DNA of 42,665 nt from a virus: positions 1-42,665 of IMG/VR virus record IMGVR_UViG_3300037225_001393; one strand, given 5' to 3'. Below, one piece after another: positions 14,129 to 23,446 of this stretch; position 1 is the stretch's first letter, and each line of letters opens with the position of its first letter. The position numbers were made by a program, and so were the translations under genes. The notes below the pieces were generated by a model, which saw only the letters and a program-made list of their open reading frames with translations, ran no database searches and was not told the origin of the DNA.

Positions 14129-14710
14129 TTATTTATCACCGAAGTACAGGTAAGAACTGTCAATTTCAAAAAATCTTGATGCTGCGTTCTTCAAATCAAC
14201 AGCCGTCGTCGTCAATACACCATAAATTTCGACACTAATGCTTTGTAATTTCAAAAATTCAACTAATGGCACAAAATCACCGTCACCTGTTACAATAGCA
14301 ACAGTATCAAGTCCATTCTTTGCTTCCATGATATCAATTGTCATTTCAATATCTAAGTTTGCTTTTTGAGATCCATCAGCTCGAGTTTTTAATGATTTCG
14401 AAACAATATCGTACTTTAATTGCTTGAGTAATTTAACAAATTGACTATTATCCACGTCACTATTGACAAGATATGTTTTCGCAGTAATTAAATGACGATT
14501 TCGAACCGTATTTTCAAGTAGCTTTTTGAAATCAATTTTTCCGCCAAGTGATTTTGAACTATAATAGATGTTTTGGATGTCTACAAACAGCCCAATTCTC
14601 TCGTCTTGAGTACTTCTGTTTTCTTGCCTAATTTGAAACAAAAAATCATCTTTGATAGCTTCCGTTGATTCTAAAAACTTTTGATATGTTTTGATTTTGC
14701 TATCTTTCAT
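14129..14710 (-). CDS. NYN-domain (LabA/DUF88-type) predicted nuclease
   Basis: 193 residues. The NYN/PIN-like fold is shown by LFVDIQNIYY at 41-50 (Asp44, Asn47), KANLDIEMTIDI (Asp residues at the metal site) and TGDGDF with a following SVEIYGV strand. The fold is that of metal-dependent RNases; these residues are the expected acidic cluster. The first 35 residues are a helical extension. It lies just upstream of no operon break with SbcC (start 14710 follows SbcC's stop by 11 bases, GAGGT site). It may degrade or process RNA. Confidence 0.85.
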   Translation of the reverse strand: MKDSKIKTYQKFLESTEAIKDDFLFQIRQENRSTQDERIGLFVDIQNIYYSSKSLGGKIDFKKLLENTVRNRHLITAKTYLVNSDVDNSQFVKLLKQLKYDIVSKSLKTRADGSQKANLDIEMTIDIMEAKNGLDTVAIVTGDGDFVPLVEFLKLQSISVEIYGVLTTTAVDLKNAASRFFEIDSSYLYFGDK

Positions 14711-14721
14711 ACAGAAGTACC

Positions 14722-17484
14722 TCAGCTGACTGTCACCATGCTTCCTTCGTCTGTTTTATTTACTAAAACTTCATGTTCACCCAGCATTTCTTTTAATGCT
14801 TCTATATGTGTTATAATAAATACCTTAGAATACCACTTTGATACTACATCGATGATTTCTACAAATTGTTCAGTTCCTTTTCTGTCCAGTTTCGCTATTT
14901 TTTCATCAATTATCATCGTATCATGCCGTTTTCCAGACCTCAAAGACAACAATTTTGATAAGCCCAGAATGACACTGAAAATTGACCTGACTCTTTCTCC
15001 ACCAGAATACATTCTCAAATCCTTAGGTTCTTTTCCTTCTTCAATCACAAGAATATCTAATCCTCCACCCTTTCTCAATTCACCCGATGCTACTCTTGGA
15101 TCTAAGTCAAATTTAATTTTTAATTTTTCTGAATCATTGTTAAATATTTTAAGCAATTCGCATGCAGATTTTTCCAAGAACGGTACTGAATCCTTCATGA
15201 TTGCTTTTTGTATTCCGTCTTTTCCAAAAATTCGATTGAGTTCTTGAAAAGACTTTTTTCGTCTCATTAATATGTTGTTCTCTTTTATTAAATTTTCGAT
15301 TTGAACTTTTATATCAGATATTCTTTTCAATTTTTCACCATAGATACTTATATCATTTTCTACCAGCTTAATTTCTTTCTTTATATCAGTCAGATCTGCA
15401 TTCAATGTATCAAGCTGACTAATTATTTCACGGAGTTCAGTATCAAACTTGGGATTTATTTTAAGTTGCAGCTCTTTGATTTTTTCTTTGCACTTCTCAA
15501 TCATCTGATTTAATTTCAGATTTTCTTCATTACATTCCCTAATTGCTTTAGCATTTGTTTCAACCAGCTTGTTGAAAAGTTCTTTGTGCTCTTGAAAATT
15601 CTTTTGTTGATTTGAAATATTATTGAGATTTATCTCAAATTGTGAAATTTTTCTTGTCAAAGCGCCCTTTGATTGAATTTTTTCAAAATGAACATCCAAT
15701 TGGATATTTAATCTCGCAATCTCATCTTCGATTACTCTAGTTTCTTTTTGCCTAATTACTAAAATCTCATCAAGTTTTGCTTCGTTGTATTCTTTGATTG
15801 CTTTTTCATTTGTTTCAATGAATTTATTAAAAAGTGCCTCTTTGACATTGAAATTCTTTTGCTGATTTATAATGTCATTCAAATTTATCTCTAATTGAGC
15901 AATTTTCTTTGTCAGAACATTTTTCGACTGAATTTTTGCGAAATAAACCTCAATCCGTATGCTTAATTTCACAATTGAATCTTCGATCGTTTTTACTTCT
16001 TTTTGACTAGTTTTCAAAATTTCATCTAATTTTGCTTTTTCTAACTCTTTATCATTTTTAAATGTTTTTCTATATTCATCATTAATTATTTTACATTGCA
16101 TTTCAGATATGGGACAAATATTTCCAAATTTGTCAATTTTTCCTATTAATGCATCAATTTGCTCGATTTGTGCCTTGATTTTTGATTGTTCAATTTTTTG
16201 AGTATTTATAACTTCATTCTTTTTTAATACATCGTCATTCAAATTTTTGTGCTTTAGTTCAATTTCTGCGATCTCTTTTTCTTGCTCCCTTATTTCCTGA
16301 ATTTGTTTTTCAATATCTTTTTTAGAACTATCAAGCTTTTCTACTTGTTCTTTTTCGCCAATTAATTCGGCATATCTCTCTTGTTTTTCTTTAATTATTT
16401 CTTGATTTCGTTCGATTTTTTTGATATATCCGAGTTGTTCGATTTTTTGCGCATTTATGATTTCATTCTTTTTCGATATTTCATCAATCAGCTTTTTATA
16501 TCTTAATTCAATTTCAATAAGTTCTTTTTCTTGATCTTTCATTTCCCGAATTTGTTTTTCAATATCGCTCTTCGAATCATTCAGTTTTTTCATTTGCTCT
16601 TTTTCAAGAATCAAAAGCTCATTTTTGTCTCGTTCATCTTCAGTTACTTCCTTAATTTTCAACAAATTCTTTTGAAACTGTCGATCATTTTCTTTCAATA
16701 ATTCATTTTCTGAACTAATAAGTTCTCTTATCGCTTGAAGTTTTTCAACTTGAATTTGCAGTTCATGTTTTTTCTTATCAATAATTTTGAATTCATCCTG
16801 ATACTTTTTTTCTTCTTTTACAAGCTCATCAGACGTTTTTTTCAATTTTTCAAGCTCATCTTTGTATTGCTGTTCTTTGTCTAAATCATCTTTGTAATTT
16901 TGAACTACGCTCATATTCACAGTCATTTTTTTATCAAAGTCATTGCATTTTTTATTACAAACATTTGCCGCTTCTTCAAATTGCTGTATATTCAATAATT
17001 CTCGGAAAATTTCTTTTCTTTCAGCACCTGTCCCGTCGATAAATTGCGATGCTTCACGTTCACTTAAATAAACAGTCGAACTGTATGATTTGTTTGACAA
17101 GCCCAAAATATCATCAATTGTTTTGTCAGTCTTTTTCCAAGTTTCATTGTCTTCATAAAAAATTTCATGATTTGCCGAACCAGCTCTTGACTTAGACATT
17201 ATACTTTTGTAATGAACATCATCCATTTTGAAAATGATTTCAGTATACATTGCGTCCATTTCATCGTTTATATAACTATCAATCTTATCTGATCTTCCAC
17301 CTATTTTTCCCCAAAAATTGACTGGAATCACTTCAAAAAGTCCCGATTTTCCTGCACCATTTGAAAGATGAAAATCTCCGTTGATTGAACCGTTGACTAA
17401 ATACACACCGTCACTATCGAATGTGACAGTTTGTTTAGTTTTATAGCTTAAAAATCCTTCCAAAATGATTTGTTCTAAGATCAT
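14722..17484 (-). CDS. sbcC: SbcC/Rad50-like ATPase (T4 gp46-like)
   Basis: 920 residues: Walker A SNGAGKS at 41-47, long coiled-coil arms, ABC signature MYSGGERVRS and Walker B MIIDE followed by a LD motif (KLDRKG). The zinc-hook apex is CPISEMQC (Cys457, Cys464), a CX6C spacing instead of the usual CxxC. Each arm holds an internal duplication of about 84 residues (291-351 with 374-433, and 485-567 with 570-652). With the SbcD-like partner encoded next door by an ATGA overlap, it forms the Mre11-Rad50-type complex that processes DNA ends in recombination-dependent replication. Confidence 0.92.
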   Translation of the reverse strand: MILEQIILEGFLSYKTKQTVTFDSDGVYLVNGSINGDFHLSNGAGKSGLFEVIPVNFWGKIGGRSDKIDSYINDEMDAMYTEIIFKMDDVHYKSIMSKSRAGSANHEIFYEDNETWKKTDKTIDDILGLSNKSYSSTVYLSEREASQFIDGTGAERKEIFRELLNIQQFEEAANVCNKKCNDFDKKMTVNMSVVQNYKDDLDKEQQYKDELEKLKKTSDELVKEEKKYQDEFKIIDKKKHELQIQVEKLQAIRELISSENELLKENDRQFQKNLLKIKEVTEDERDKNELLILEKEQMKKLNDSKSDIEKQIREMKDQEKELIEIELRYKKLIDEISKKNEIINAQKIEQLGYIKKIERNQEIIKEKQERYAELIGEKEQVEKLDSSKKDIEKQIQEIREQEKEIAEIELKHKNLNDDVLKKNEVINTQKIEQSKIKAQIEQIDALIGKIDKFGNICPISEMQCKIINDEYRKTFKNDKELEKAKLDEILKTSQKEVKTIEDSIVKLSIRIEVYFAKIQSKNVLTKKIAQLEINLNDIINQQKNFNVKEALFNKFIETNEKAIKEYNEAKLDEILVIRQKETRVIEDEIARLNIQLDVHFEKIQSKGALTRKISQFEINLNNISNQQKNFQEHKELFNKLVETNAKAIRECNEENLKLNQMIEKCKEKIKELQLKINPKFDTELREIISQLDTLNADLTDIKKEIKLVENDISIYGEKLKRISDIKVQIENLIKENNILMRRKKSFQELNRIFGKDGIQKAIMKDSVPFLEKSACELLKIFNNDSEKLKIKFDLDPRVASGELRKGGGLDILVIEEGKEPKDLRMYSGGERVRSIFSVILGLSKLLSLRSGKRHDTMIIDEKIAKLDRKGTEQFVEIIDVVSKWYSKVFIITHIEALKEMLGEHEVLVNKTDEGSMVTVS

Positions 17485-18668
17485 GACTTTTTTCCTTGAT
17501 TTAAAATTTCAGACAAGATTATTTCGCCTTCAATCAAAACATCTTCAAAAATATCTTCATCAATTTGGTCTTTCGCTTTTTGAACGTAGTCCTTGAAAAT
17601 TTTTGCATAATCCAAATTTTTATATTCATCAATAATTACTTCTTCAGATTCATCGCTAATTTGTGTTATTCCCTTACCAATATATTTCCATGAAGCACCT
17701 TTCAGATATTCTTCGATACCCTTGAAATTAATTAATCCGTCATCTTTTTGACGAATTTTAATGTCAAGTCTAACGATTGCTTTTGACAGATTCAAATCCT
17801 GAACAATATCACAAAATTTTTCCATCGATGTTCTTGCATCGTTTGTCAAGTCAACGCTCAGAGTTTTGAATTCTCTGTCATGAAGTTCTATAAATTTATC
17901 ATTTCCATTTTCAAAATGATATAAGCCCTTCTTTTCAGATTCTTCTCCGAAATCGACCTTTGCGATAGAACCTACATGTCTACAAAAATCATTTAATTCC
18001 TGAGGTTTGTGAATGTCTCCCAAATAAACTCTAGTCCATATCGTCTTGTCAAAAATAGATAATGGAATTACTCTTGTGCTCTTTCCAGTGCTTCCGATAT
18101 CAAAACCTTTTCCTGCTACTGATTTGTCTGTTCCGAAATGTCCGAAAAAGATTTTATATTTTGCCTTACTTTTTTGAGCAGCTTTCGAAAGTTCTTTTAT
18201 TTTATCAAGCTGATATTGAAAAAATTCAATATTCGAGATATTTAGTTTGATTTGATTAACATGAGGTAGAAACGCGAAAAAATATTCACCTCTTTCAAAT
18301 GTTTCAGGAGTATCGATAACATGAAAAAGAGGAACTAAATGACTAAGCTCATGAAGTTCAACAAGATCGTGTGCCGCTGTTCTTCCTTGATCATGATTTC
18401 CCAAAATAACAAAAACTTCAAGACCTTGTTCCAACGCCTCTCGAAGAACTTGTGCCAAAGCTTCCCTAAAAATTTCTACAGGACGTTTTAAATGATATTG
18501 GTCTCCTAAAATTGTAAGATATTTGGCTCCTATATCATGAGCATATTTAATTGCTTCTCTAACATTACTTAAAATGTCTTCAGTTCGTAAATCCAAACCT
18601 GTTTGAGGATTTAAATTGCCGTATTTGTATCGACCCAAATGAATATCAGAAATCATTACTAAACTCAT
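17481..18668 (-). CDS. sbcD: SbcD/Mre11-like nuclease (T4 gp47-like)
   Basis: 395 residues. Phosphoesterase motifs in order: SDIHLG at 7-12, GDQYH near 55-59, GNHDQ near 94-98, FGHFG and GDIHKP. These form the two-Mn active site of Mre11/SbcD nucleases, which trim double-strand ends with the Rad50/SbcC ATPase. The C-terminal 130 residues are helical and probably bind the SbcC coiled-coil base. Its end overlaps the SbcC start and its start overlaps the previous gene, both by ATGA, so equal expression is expected. Confidence 0.92.
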   Translation of the reverse strand: MSLVMISDIHLGRYKYGNLNPQTGLDLRTEDILSNVREAIKYAHDIGAKYLTILGDQYHLKRPVEIFREALAQVLREALEQGLEVFVILGNHDQGRTAAHDLVELHELSHLVPLFHVIDTPETFERGEYFFAFLPHVNQIKLNISNIEFFQYQLDKIKELSKAAQKSKAKYKIFFGHFGTDKSVAGKGFDIGSTGKSTRVIPLSIFDKTIWTRVYLGDIHKPQELNDFCRHVGSIAKVDFGEESEKKGLYHFENGNDKFIELHDREFKTLSVDLTNDARTSMEKFCDIVQDLNLSKAIVRLDIKIRQKDDGLINFKGIEEYLKGASWKYIGKGITQISDESEEVIIDEYKNLDYAKIFKDYVQKAKDQIDEDIFEDVLIEGEIILSEILNQGKKS

Positions 18669-19120
18669 AATTTTTCCTCATCTTGTTTGTCTTTATCAAA
18701 AATGCATTTCATGTTATTGGGTGTCAAACTCAAATCCTTTTTCTTTTCTTTAAGTATGGTTTTATTCTTTTCTTCAATATCAGGAGCAAGCGCTAAAATA
18801 AAATCTATTTGTTGTAAAATAAAACGATATCTCTCTGTTATATTTGCCCATGATTGTCCCAACTGTCCTTTTGCCATTTCAAGTTTTTGTCTTAAATCTT
18901 CTTTTAACCAAATCAAACTATGCTTTCCATCGGGCATTCTTAAATTCGATTGGTCAAGAAGATGTAAAAATTTTTGCAAATCTTCATTTGAAATTTTTGA
19001 AATCTGTATATCCGGAATCTGAAGGACCTGAGAGAGAAGCCAATTAACAGAAATTTGACCCTCTTTTACAAAAGAATCATTTTCCTGATCATAATGATAT
19101 TTGATGTCATTTGTTGACAC
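18665..19120 (-). CDS. Hypothetical protein coupled to SbcD
   Basis: 151 residues from GTG 19120, overlapping the RuvC-like gene by 14 bases and SbcD by ATGA. It is helical (SNEDLQKFLHLLDQSNLRMP, ITERYRFILQQIDFILAL) with an acidic and lysine-rich tail. No motif is recognised. Its fixed position between resolvase and SbcD suggests a recombination accessory role, by context only. Confidence 0.6.
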   Translation of the reverse strand: MSTNDIKYHYDQENDSFVKEGQISVNWLLSQVLQIPDIQISKISNEDLQKFLHLLDQSNLRMPDGKHSLIWLKEDLRQKLEMAKGQLGQSWANITERYRFILQQIDFILALAPDIEEKNKTILKEKKKDLSLTPNNMKCIFDKDKQDEEKL

Positions 19121-19868
19121 ACAGAGCGACTCCTAGCGCATCAGCTACATCATTGTTGAGTCCTACGTCACTGTAGATATTCGTACCAACCTGTTCGTAT
19201 ACTTTTTCATAAACTCTTAATTGTTTTTCCATTTCTTTAATATATATCATTTTTTTTTCAGAAATAGCATTAAATAAGCCCGTTAAATTCTCATAAGATG
19301 CTTTATCAGCTTTCGATTGACGTTTTAATTTTTTAAGTTCTCCGTCAAACTCTTTGGATTTCTTTCTCATTATATCTTTGATTTCTTTTATTTTGATTCC
19401 CGATTCTTCTAATAATTTTTTATATTCATTAAGCTTTGTTTCATCAATTAAATTAAATATTTTACAAATTTCACATTGCACTTCTGCTTTCTTTGCATGT
19501 CCACTGATACCCAATTTTTTCTTCCAAACTTGAGGTTCAAATGCTGCAATTTCACGTTTTTGATAAGAATATGCCTTGTACAACGCAACTCCGCTAAATC
19601 TTGCTAGAGTTCTCATTATTTTGGGACCACGAACTAAAATTGTCTCTTCAATAGCTATTTCATCAGGCTTGACCTTATTTATCATCTTTTCAATTTCATT
19701 GCCGAAAAAATATAAACGCTGAGTGACAGACATAGGAGAATGAGGTGTAATTAAACCAAATTCGATCAATGAAACAACTCCACGAGTGTGGAGAAAATCT
19801 TGACCATTTCGTTCAATCACACCCCAACCCGTAGCATTGCTTGAAGAATCTATTCCAAGAATTTTCAT
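19107..19868 (-). CDS. ruvC: RuvC-like Holliday junction resolvase with long insertion
   Basis: 253 residues. The RNase H-fold catalytic acids are in GIDSSS (Asp6), AIEET (Glu72-73 region) and DVADALGVA (Asp near 243). Typical RuvC is about 170 residues; here an extra 90 residues of charged helix (about 140-230, EYKKLLEESGIKIKEIKDIM and onward) sit before the last catalytic Asp, probably a coiled-coil arm. It cleaves four-way junctions made by RecA-driven strand exchange. It starts by ATGA overlap with recA, which supports a shared recombination role. Confidence 0.82.
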   Translation of the reverse strand: MKILGIDSSSNATGWGVIERNGQDFLHTRGVVSLIEFGLITPHSPMSVTQRLYFFGNEIEKMINKVKPDEIAIEETILVRGPKIMRTLARFSGVALYKAYSYQKREIAAFEPQVWKKKLGISGHAKKAEVQCEICKIFNLIDETKLNEYKKLLEESGIKIKEIKDIMRKKSKEFDGELKKLKRQSKADKASYENLTGLFNAISEKKMIYIKEMEKQLRVYEKVYEQVGTNIYSDVGLNNDVADALGVALCVNK

Positions 19869-21175
19869 GCTGATGTTTCTGCTCTTTTGCGATAATGCCT
19901 TTTCCCCGGCTCTTCTGCGATTATTGTTGCTGGTTGCTCGACTTGCGGTCTCTCGATAATTATCTTCTGTTCTACGACATGATCTTCTGGTTCTAGTATT
20001 TTGTCTGCTTTTTGTTCTGTCGGCTTTTCAACAACATTCGCATCATCTATTTCAGTTGGATCTTCAACAACTTCAGCATCATTACTATAAAATTTACCTT
20101 CTCTAATCAATGTAATAATCGTTGATTTCACATCGGGATGTTTTTTCATTACTTCGTTGAAATCCTCTTCTTTAAAATTTTCAACAGTCTTATCAAGTAA
20201 TTCATCAGTTCCCAACTTATAAAAATTGTACCAACCCGGTTTTGCCTTTGAAATGATCCCGTTTAATTTTCCGACATTAAATAACTCAAAATCATTATCA
20301 ATTCCAGTTCCATCATATCTCAATCTGAAAATCAACGGATTAGCTGGAAGTTGACCCGCTTTGTTCTTGACTATTTTTAATTTACACTGATGGGCAAAAA
20401 TCTTTCCTTTTGCATCACGTTCTTCAGATTCGAATACTTTTGAAACTCGAAAAGAAATTGTGTCATAGAAAGCTAAAGCAGTTCCGCCAGTACGACCTTC
20501 GGGATTTGCTCCAAACTTTGCCTGAGGATTCATACGTGTTTGATTAACGAAAAAGATAATTGTTTTTGATTGTGTCAAAGACATCGCTGAAACAACTTTT
20601 TTCAAACCCACTGACATGACAGCAGCGAGAGCTGCCATTCTTTTATTTTGATCCATCGATTTGTGTATCATTTCTAACGGCACAAGCTGAGTCACAGAAT
20701 CTACCATGATAATTCCGAAATTGCCCGGTGTTATGACCCGTTTTACAAATCCTTCTGAATTTAATTCGACATCACCCAAAATCGCCATTTCAATGATATC
20801 AAATGTTTCTTCTGCAGATGTTACAGGACTAACATGAATATTTTTAACATCAACACCGACCTGTTCTGCCCAACGAGCCTGAAATCGAAATTGATTTTCT
20901 GCATCAATAAGTAAATTGTCTCGTTCAGGATGAGCTCTTTGCGAAGCTGAAATTGCAAGATATCCCATCAAAGTTTTGCCCGAATGCTGAGGTCCATAAG
21001 CCTCGATAATTGCACCTTCAGGATATCCCTTACAATCGCCGATAGCTTCGTCAAGTAGCAATGAACCCGTTGGAATTGACGGTGGGGGTTTTAGAACTGA
21101 AGATCCAACCTTTTGCCATTTGACTCCAAATTTTTCTTCAATTCGTTGAGCAGCAGTAATTATATTTTTTGCCAT
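19865..21175 (-). CDS. recA: RecA-family recombinase
   Basis: 436 residues. Walker A GPQHSGKT at 61-68, Walker B IIMVDSV, the LLIDAEN and RWAEQVGVD segment typical of RecA, and the L2-like region with FVNQTRMNPQAKFGANPEGR and TGGTALAFY. The protein is bacterial-RecA-like rather than UvsX-like in these motifs. The C-terminal 90 residues are acidic and low-complexity (VVEDPTEIDDANVVE...) with a basic tip (KRHYRKR), perhaps a regulatory tail. GGAG precedes ATG 21175. It forms filaments on ssDNA with the SSB and UvsY-like proteins encoded upstream. Confidence 0.95.
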   Translation of the reverse strand: MAKNIITAAQRIEEKFGVKWQKVGSSVLKPPPSIPTGSLLLDEAIGDCKGYPEGAIIEAYGPQHSGKTLMGYLAISASQRAHPERDNLLIDAENQFRFQARWAEQVGVDVKNIHVSPVTSAEETFDIIEMAILGDVELNSEGFVKRVITPGNFGIIMVDSVTQLVPLEMIHKSMDQNKRMAALAAVMSVGLKKVVSAMSLTQSKTIIFFVNQTRMNPQAKFGANPEGRTGGTALAFYDTISFRVSKVFESEERDAKGKIFAHQCKLKIVKNKAGQLPANPLIFRLRYDGTGIDNDFELFNVGKLNGIISKAKPGWYNFYKLGTDELLDKTVENFKEEDFNEVMKKHPDVKSTIITLIREGKFYSNDAEVVEDPTEIDDANVVEKPTEQKADKILEPEDHVVEQKIIIERPQVEQPATIIAEEPGKRHYRKRAETSA

Positions 21176-21177
21176 TT

Positions 21178-21414
21178 TTAAATCTCCATTAATTTATTTT
21201 TTAATCTTCTTCTTAACAACAGTTTTTCTGATTCATCTTGGTTACCCAGAAAACATCCCGAACCAGCTACTTTGCCACTTTTTCTGTTAAATGTGATATC
21301 TCTTGGACCGATACTGAGATGAATATAAGCATCATCATCTAATGACAATGAAATTGGACATGGATCAGGTAACTTCAAAATCGGTAGTACTTTGTCATTT
21401 GTATGATATTCCAT
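21178..21414 (-). CDS. Small hypothetical protein upstream of recA
   Basis: 78 residues from ATG 21414, chosen for GGGAG 6 bases upstream. It has a beta-rich middle (SLSLDDDAYIHLSIGPRDITF) with GSGCF and a basic helical end. Its last codons carry the ribosome site for recA, and a terminator lies just before it. No family name is known to me, though the GPRDxxF...GSG pattern looks like a conserved phage family. Confidence 0.6.
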   Translation of the reverse strand: MEYHTNDKVLPILKLPDPCPISLSLDDDAYIHLSIGPRDITFNRKSGKVAGSGCFLGNQDESEKLLLRRRLKNKLMEI

Positions 21415-21436
21415 TTCGTCTCCCTTCAAATAAGAA

Positions 21437-21467
21437 AACTAGTAGCAGTATTGAGCTGCTACTAGTT
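21437..21467 (-). terminator. Rho-independent terminator after the SSB gene
   Basis: A perfect 12-bp stem (21437-21448 with 21456-21467, loop of 7) is followed on the minus strand by TTTTCTTATTT. It lies 6 bases past the SSB stop codon, so it would cut transcription between SSB and recA and raise SSB output relative to downstream genes. Confidence 0.85.
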
Positions 21468-21472
21468 AACAT

Positions 21473-22738
21473 TTAAAATGGCAGCTTTTTCTTTGCCGGA
21501 GCAGTTGCTACTGTTTCGACTACAGGTGCCGGTGCAGCAACATCTTCAACAACTCTGCGACGTCTTTTCGTTGTATCTACACTAGCGACCTTTGTTTTTT
21601 CTTCAACTTCTTCAATCACTTTTTCAAAAGGTTTATCTTGCGAGACATCAATTCCAAGTTCTGCTGCCTTTTTGTAATACGGAGCAGCTTTTTTGCATTG
21701 TTCATTTACTGGACAAGGATCCGAAGAATTTTCACATCCTACATCATTTGCATCATATGAACCCTTACATTCATATTGATTCAAATCTCCCTCATCATTT
21801 GACATCACCGATGATGCTACTGCAGTAGTTTTTACAGGTTCTTCAATGCTTAAATTTTTCTTCGGTTCAATCGGTTCAGCCCGTTCGACTTTTTCTTCAA
21901 CACTTGGTGAACTTTGCTTTTCAATATTTTTAACATCATTTTTCTGCTTTTCACTGTGTTCTTTTCCTGCAAGTTTCTCATCAGCAGATAAATAATCCAA
22001 AATATCATTAAACGGTGCTTTTGCATTTTCAAGAATCGAATACATTTCTTGAACAGTAGAAGGTTTCCTTAACCGTTGAACATCAAAACCGCGTTTGACT
22101 GATTCAATTTCTTCCACGGTCAATGGTGAATTTTCACGTTCTGGTAATGTACTATATTGACGTCGTTCACCTTCACCTTCTGTCGTTATAGTAAAATCAT
22201 AACCAGTAATAGCGTCAGATGGACTTCCATATTTCTTTGCACAGCTAAAAATTGATTCATAGACATTGAACGGAGCTGACATTCGTTTAGGAGCAATTGT
22301 TTTTTGTTTCGTTTCCTTATTCTCAACTGTCATGTCATGACGATCAAGAATATTCATATCATAGCGTTTCTTTCCATTCACCGGTTTCATTTTATCTCTA
22401 ATTTTGATGACTTCAGGACTTTTATCCGTCATATCATCTTCTTCTTTCATTCTATTGATTTCTTTCCATTGATCAGAAATCCAGTCACAAATAATACAGC
22501 GCTTATCGATTGCATGAACAATTGGTCTATTGTTTTTTGAATTCGCTTGAGGAACCCAATGTGAGATATAACCGACGAATGGAAACTGTTTTGAATCCGG
22601 ATGAGGAATACAACGAATTTGATATTCCTTATTATCTTGAAATTTCATGTCACGAACGTCTTCGAATTTCTTTCCACTACTGCTACCAGATTCTACTCTG
22701 TCAGCTTCACTTAACCACGGATTTGTTTTGTCTGTCAT
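21473..22738 (-). CDS. ssb: Single-stranded DNA-binding protein (T4 gp32-like)
   Basis: 421 residues from ATG 22738 (GGAG upstream; a longer reading lacks a site). The N-terminal half resembles gp32-type SSBs: a short leader, KFEDVRDMKFQDNKEYQIRC, HWVPQANSK, CIICDWISDQW (a possible zinc pair) and RYDMNILDR with basic and aromatic residues. The C-terminal half is acidic, low-complexity, with a cysteine group (ECKGSYDANDVGCENSSDPC and PVNEQC) of unclear role, and ends KKKLPF. It would coat ssDNA and work with RecA. Neighbouring recA and the UvsY-like gene support the call. Confidence 0.75.
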   Translation of the reverse strand: MTDKTNPWLSEADRVESGSSSGKKFEDVRDMKFQDNKEYQIRCIPHPDSKQFPFVGYISHWVPQANSKNNRPIVHAIDKRCIICDWISDQWKEINRMKEEDDMTDKSPEVIKIRDKMKPVNGKKRYDMNILDRHDMTVENKETKQKTIAPKRMSAPFNVYESIFSCAKKYGSPSDAITGYDFTITTEGEGERRQYSTLPERENSPLTVEEIESVKRGFDVQRLRKPSTVQEMYSILENAKAPFNDILDYLSADEKLAGKEHSEKQKNDVKNIEKQSSPSVEEKVERAEPIEPKKNLSIEEPVKTTAVASSVMSNDEGDLNQYECKGSYDANDVGCENSSDPCPVNEQCKKAAPYYKKAAELGIDVSQDKPFEKVIEEVEEKTKVASVDTTKRRRRVVEDVAAPAPVVETVATAPAKKKLPF

Positions 22739-22766
22739 ACGTTTGACTCCTTTAAAAGTTAAATTT

Positions 22767-23429
22767 TTATGCTGGCCATCCACCATTGACATCTAATGAT
22801 TTTTTATCTTCGATCTCATCGACATTTCTTTTTGCATCACTTTTTTGAATATGATGATAAGACGATCCCGATGATGTTCTTCTACTATTCGCTAAATTTT
22901 CTCCTTCCCATTTCATCATTGATGCTATGCTAATTAATTTTTCACCCTTTTCACCAAATCCATTAGCTAGAGCAAGTACATGTTTCATGTTTTTCTTTGA
23001 TTCAGCCAATCCGTCGCTTATGATTTGATATTCAGGATCCAGTTGAACTGCTTCTAAAACCATTTTTTCAGTTACTTTTGAACCTTCAAGTTTATTAAGT
23101 TCATGACGATAATCCCGAGATTTTCTTGAAATCCAAACTTCCAATCTTGTTTTTTGAATATCATAATCATAAACAGCTTCATTATATAATACATTCCACC
23201 GAGCATGCAATGACGGAATTTCTGCCATTGCATTAGAAATCATGATATGATTTATTTTGTCCAAAGTCGGAATGTACAGTGATTCATTGATATCAGCTTC
23301 GATAATCTTTTTCCCAATATTGATCTTAATTTTTAATTCTAACACGTCCTCATCATCAAGAGCGGTCTTTTGTTCAAGGTTTTTAACCGATTCTGACGAA
23401 ACATTTGAAAAGCCTTTTCTGCGAATCAT
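22767..23429 (-). CDS. UvsY-like recombination mediator (putative)
   Basis: 220 residues from ATG 23429 (GGAGA 6 bases upstream). The core (IPSLHARWNVLYNEAVYDYD, KLEGSKVTEKMVLEAVQLDP then EYQIISDGLAESKKNM) has the layout of UvsY-type mediators: a helix with HxxW, a basic helix, then a KVTExxV...DPEY helix. UvsY loads UvsX on SSB-coated ssDNA. The gene lies directly upstream of SSB and recA, which fits. The similarity is a pattern I recognise, not a computed match. The last 45 residues are low-complexity. Confidence 0.5.
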   Translation of the reverse strand: MIRRKGFSNVSSESVKNLEQKTALDDEDVLELKIKINIGKKIIEADINESLYIPTLDKINHIMISNAMAEIPSLHARWNVLYNEAVYDYDIQKTRLEVWISRKSRDYRHELNKLEGSKVTEKMVLEAVQLDPEYQIISDGLAESKKNMKHVLALANGFGEKGEKLISIASMMKWEGENLANSRRTSSGSSYHHIQKSDAKRNVDEIEDKKSLDVNGGWPA

Positions 23430-23446
23430 TTTTTCTCCATTACCGT

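Noticed and set aside
14681-15247. 188-codon plus-strand open frame inside sbcC
   Set aside because: Antisense to the conserved ATPase end of SbcC; product is Ser/Phe/Ile-rich as expected from the reverse of an AT-rich gene.
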